Assembly: GCA_963709185.1 (NCBI GenBank)
Contig: CAVPVQ010000028.1
Location: 62,001-126,000 of the forward strand
From: Roseiarcus sp963709185
Lineage (GTDB): Bacteria > Pseudomonadota > Alphaproteobacteria > Rhizobiales > Beijerinckiaceae
Reading direction: 5' to 3'
DNA: 64,000 bases
Part shown: one piece after another, positions 63,250 through 64,000 of the stretch
How positions within the stretch are numbered: the first letter of the stretch is position 1
How the letters are laid out: each line of letters opens with the position of its first letter
Position numbers and translations under genes: made by a program
The notes under the pieces: generated by a model
What the model saw: only the letters and a program-made list of their open reading frames with translations
Told to the model about the DNA's origin: nothing
Databases searched by the model: none

Positions 63250-64000
63250 TCAATCGAAGAGAACCGAGACGCTCTCCTCCTTGGCGATGCGGGCGATCGC
63301 TTCGCCGATCAAGGGCGCGATGGAGATGACGCGAATGTTCCTGGCCACCCGCACCGCTTCGGTCGGCGCGATCGTGTCGGTCAGCACCAGCTCGTTGAGC
63401 TTGGAGGCGGCGATGCGGGCGACCGCGCCGCCCGACAGGACGCCATGCGTGATATAGGCCGACACGCCGAGCGCGCCCTTGTCGAGCAGCGCCTCGGCGG
63501 CGTTGCACAGCGTGCCGCCGGAATCGACGATGTCGTCGAGAAGAATGCAATGTCGCCCGGCGACGTCGCCGATGATGTTCATCACTTCGGATTCGCCCGC
63601 CCGCTCGCGCCGCTTGTCGACGATGGCGAGCGGCGCGTCGAGACGCTTGGCCAGCGCGCGGGCGCGCACGACGCCGCCGACGTCCGGCGAGACCACCATC
63701 ACGTCCTCAAGCGCGCCATGGGCCTTGATGTCGCGCACCATCACCGGCGCCGAGAACAGATTGTCGGTCGGTATATCGAAGAAACCCTGGATCTGGCCGG
63801 CATGGAGATCGACGGTCAGGACGCGATCGGCGCCGGCGCGGGTGATCAGGTTGGCGACGAGCTTGGCCGAGATCGGCGAGCGCGGTCCGGGCTTGCGGTC
63901 CTGGCGGGCGTAGCCGAAATAGGGAAGCACAGCGGTGATGCGCTGCGCTGACGCGCGCCGCAGCGCGTCGATCATGATCAACAGCTCCATCAGGTTGTCG
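63250..64000 (-). CDS. prs: ribose-phosphate pyrophosphokinase (5' part outside window)
   Basis: The C-terminal 250 residues of a PRPP synthetase that makes 5-phosphoribosyl-1-pyrophosphate from ribose-5-phosphate and ATP. Visible motifs: AVLPYFGYARQDRK, DLHAGQIQGFFDIP, VSPDVGGVVRARALAK and the PRPP loop CILLDDIVDSGGTLCNAA. The frame is open to the end of the window, so the start lies beyond 64000. Its place beside the nucleoside operon is consistent with ribose-phosphate recycling, although prs is a core gene anyway. Confidence 0.93.
   Translation of the reverse strand, partial: DNLMELLIMIDALRRASAQRITAVLPYFGYARQDRKPGPRSPISAKLVANLITRAGADRVLTVDLHAGQIQGFFDIPTDNLFSAPVMVRDIKAHGALEDVMVVSPDVGGVVRARALAKRLDAPLAIVDKRRERAGESEVMNIIGDVAGRHCILLDDIVDSGGTLCNAAEALLDKGALGVSAYITHGVLSGGAVARIAASKLNELVLTDTIAPTEAVRVARNIRVISIAPLIGEAIARIAKEESVSVLFD

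Overview
The window is GC-rich, densely coding DNA from an alphaproteobacterium, most likely of the order Hyphomicrobiales (Rhizobiales). The evidence is the gene order (rluD-rpoH; miaB-phoH-ybeY-corC-lnt; sdhCDAB), an IalB-like periplasmic protein, a PutA without its DNA-binding domain, and VapBC and small-protein families common in that order. The genus cannot be fixed from the sequence.

Layout. 0-10 kb: 2-dehydro-3-deoxygalactonokinase, PutA, an ABC exporter, YqaA, DsbB and a DUF2125-like secreted protein. 10-20 kb: rpoH, rluD and a homocysteine methyltransferase on the minus strand, then a cold-shock protein, xylulokinase, a sterol-desaturase-like hydroxylase, a thioesterase, an EamA transporter, an SDR and an ansA-type asparaginase. 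20.0-24.6 kb: nested mobile DNA. An outer element has near-perfect terminal inverted repeats and 10-bp direct repeats, and no transposase of its own. It carries small cargo ORFs and has been invaded by an IS5-IS630-IS5 stack. 24.7-35.5 kb: argB, tsaB, rimI, an acyltransferase, miaB, phoH, ybeY, corC, an inserted vapBC pair, lnt, a small membrane protein and msrA. 35.5-39.5 kb: lysC, ubiG, an IalB-like gene and a quinone oxidoreductase. 39.5-43.2 kb: a two-gene nucleotidyltransferase module whose first gene is split by a 2.84-kb IS1595-family element. That element carries passenger genes and a strongly structured RNA region. 43.2-46.9 kb: sdhCDAB. 47-54.7 kb: a sugar-acid catabolic locus (PfkB kinase, aldehyde dehydrogenase and an FAH-family protein, divergent from a GntR regulator, altronate dehydratase-like enzyme, HAD phosphatase and AraD1/GguC-like protein). 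54.8-63.1 kb: a minus-strand nucleoside uptake and salvage operon (BMP-type binding protein, ABC ATPase, two permeases, cdd, punA, deoA and a D-2-hydroxyacid dehydrogenase). 63.25-64 kb: 3' part of prs.

Functional links. The BMP/ABC system, cytidine deaminase, purine nucleoside phosphorylase and thymidine phosphorylase together would import nucleosides and strip them to bases and (deoxy)ribose-1-phosphate. In the sugar-acid locus a UxaA-type dehydratase, FAH-fold enzymes and an aldehyde dehydrogenase fit an oxidative route from a sugar acid through 2-keto-3-deoxy intermediates and alpha-ketoglutarate semialdehyde to 2-oxoglutarate. The YbeY/PhoH/MiaB/RimI/TsaB block serves translation and RNA maturation.

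Caution. At least a dozen conserved genes, including sdhA, tsaB, rluD and deoA, are broken by single-base indels, and in each case the rest of the protein continues in a neighbouring frame. Several are essential or housekeeping genes, so most breaks are more likely sequencing or assembly errors than real pseudogenes. They are typed 'pseudogene' here only because the given sequence does not encode an intact product.
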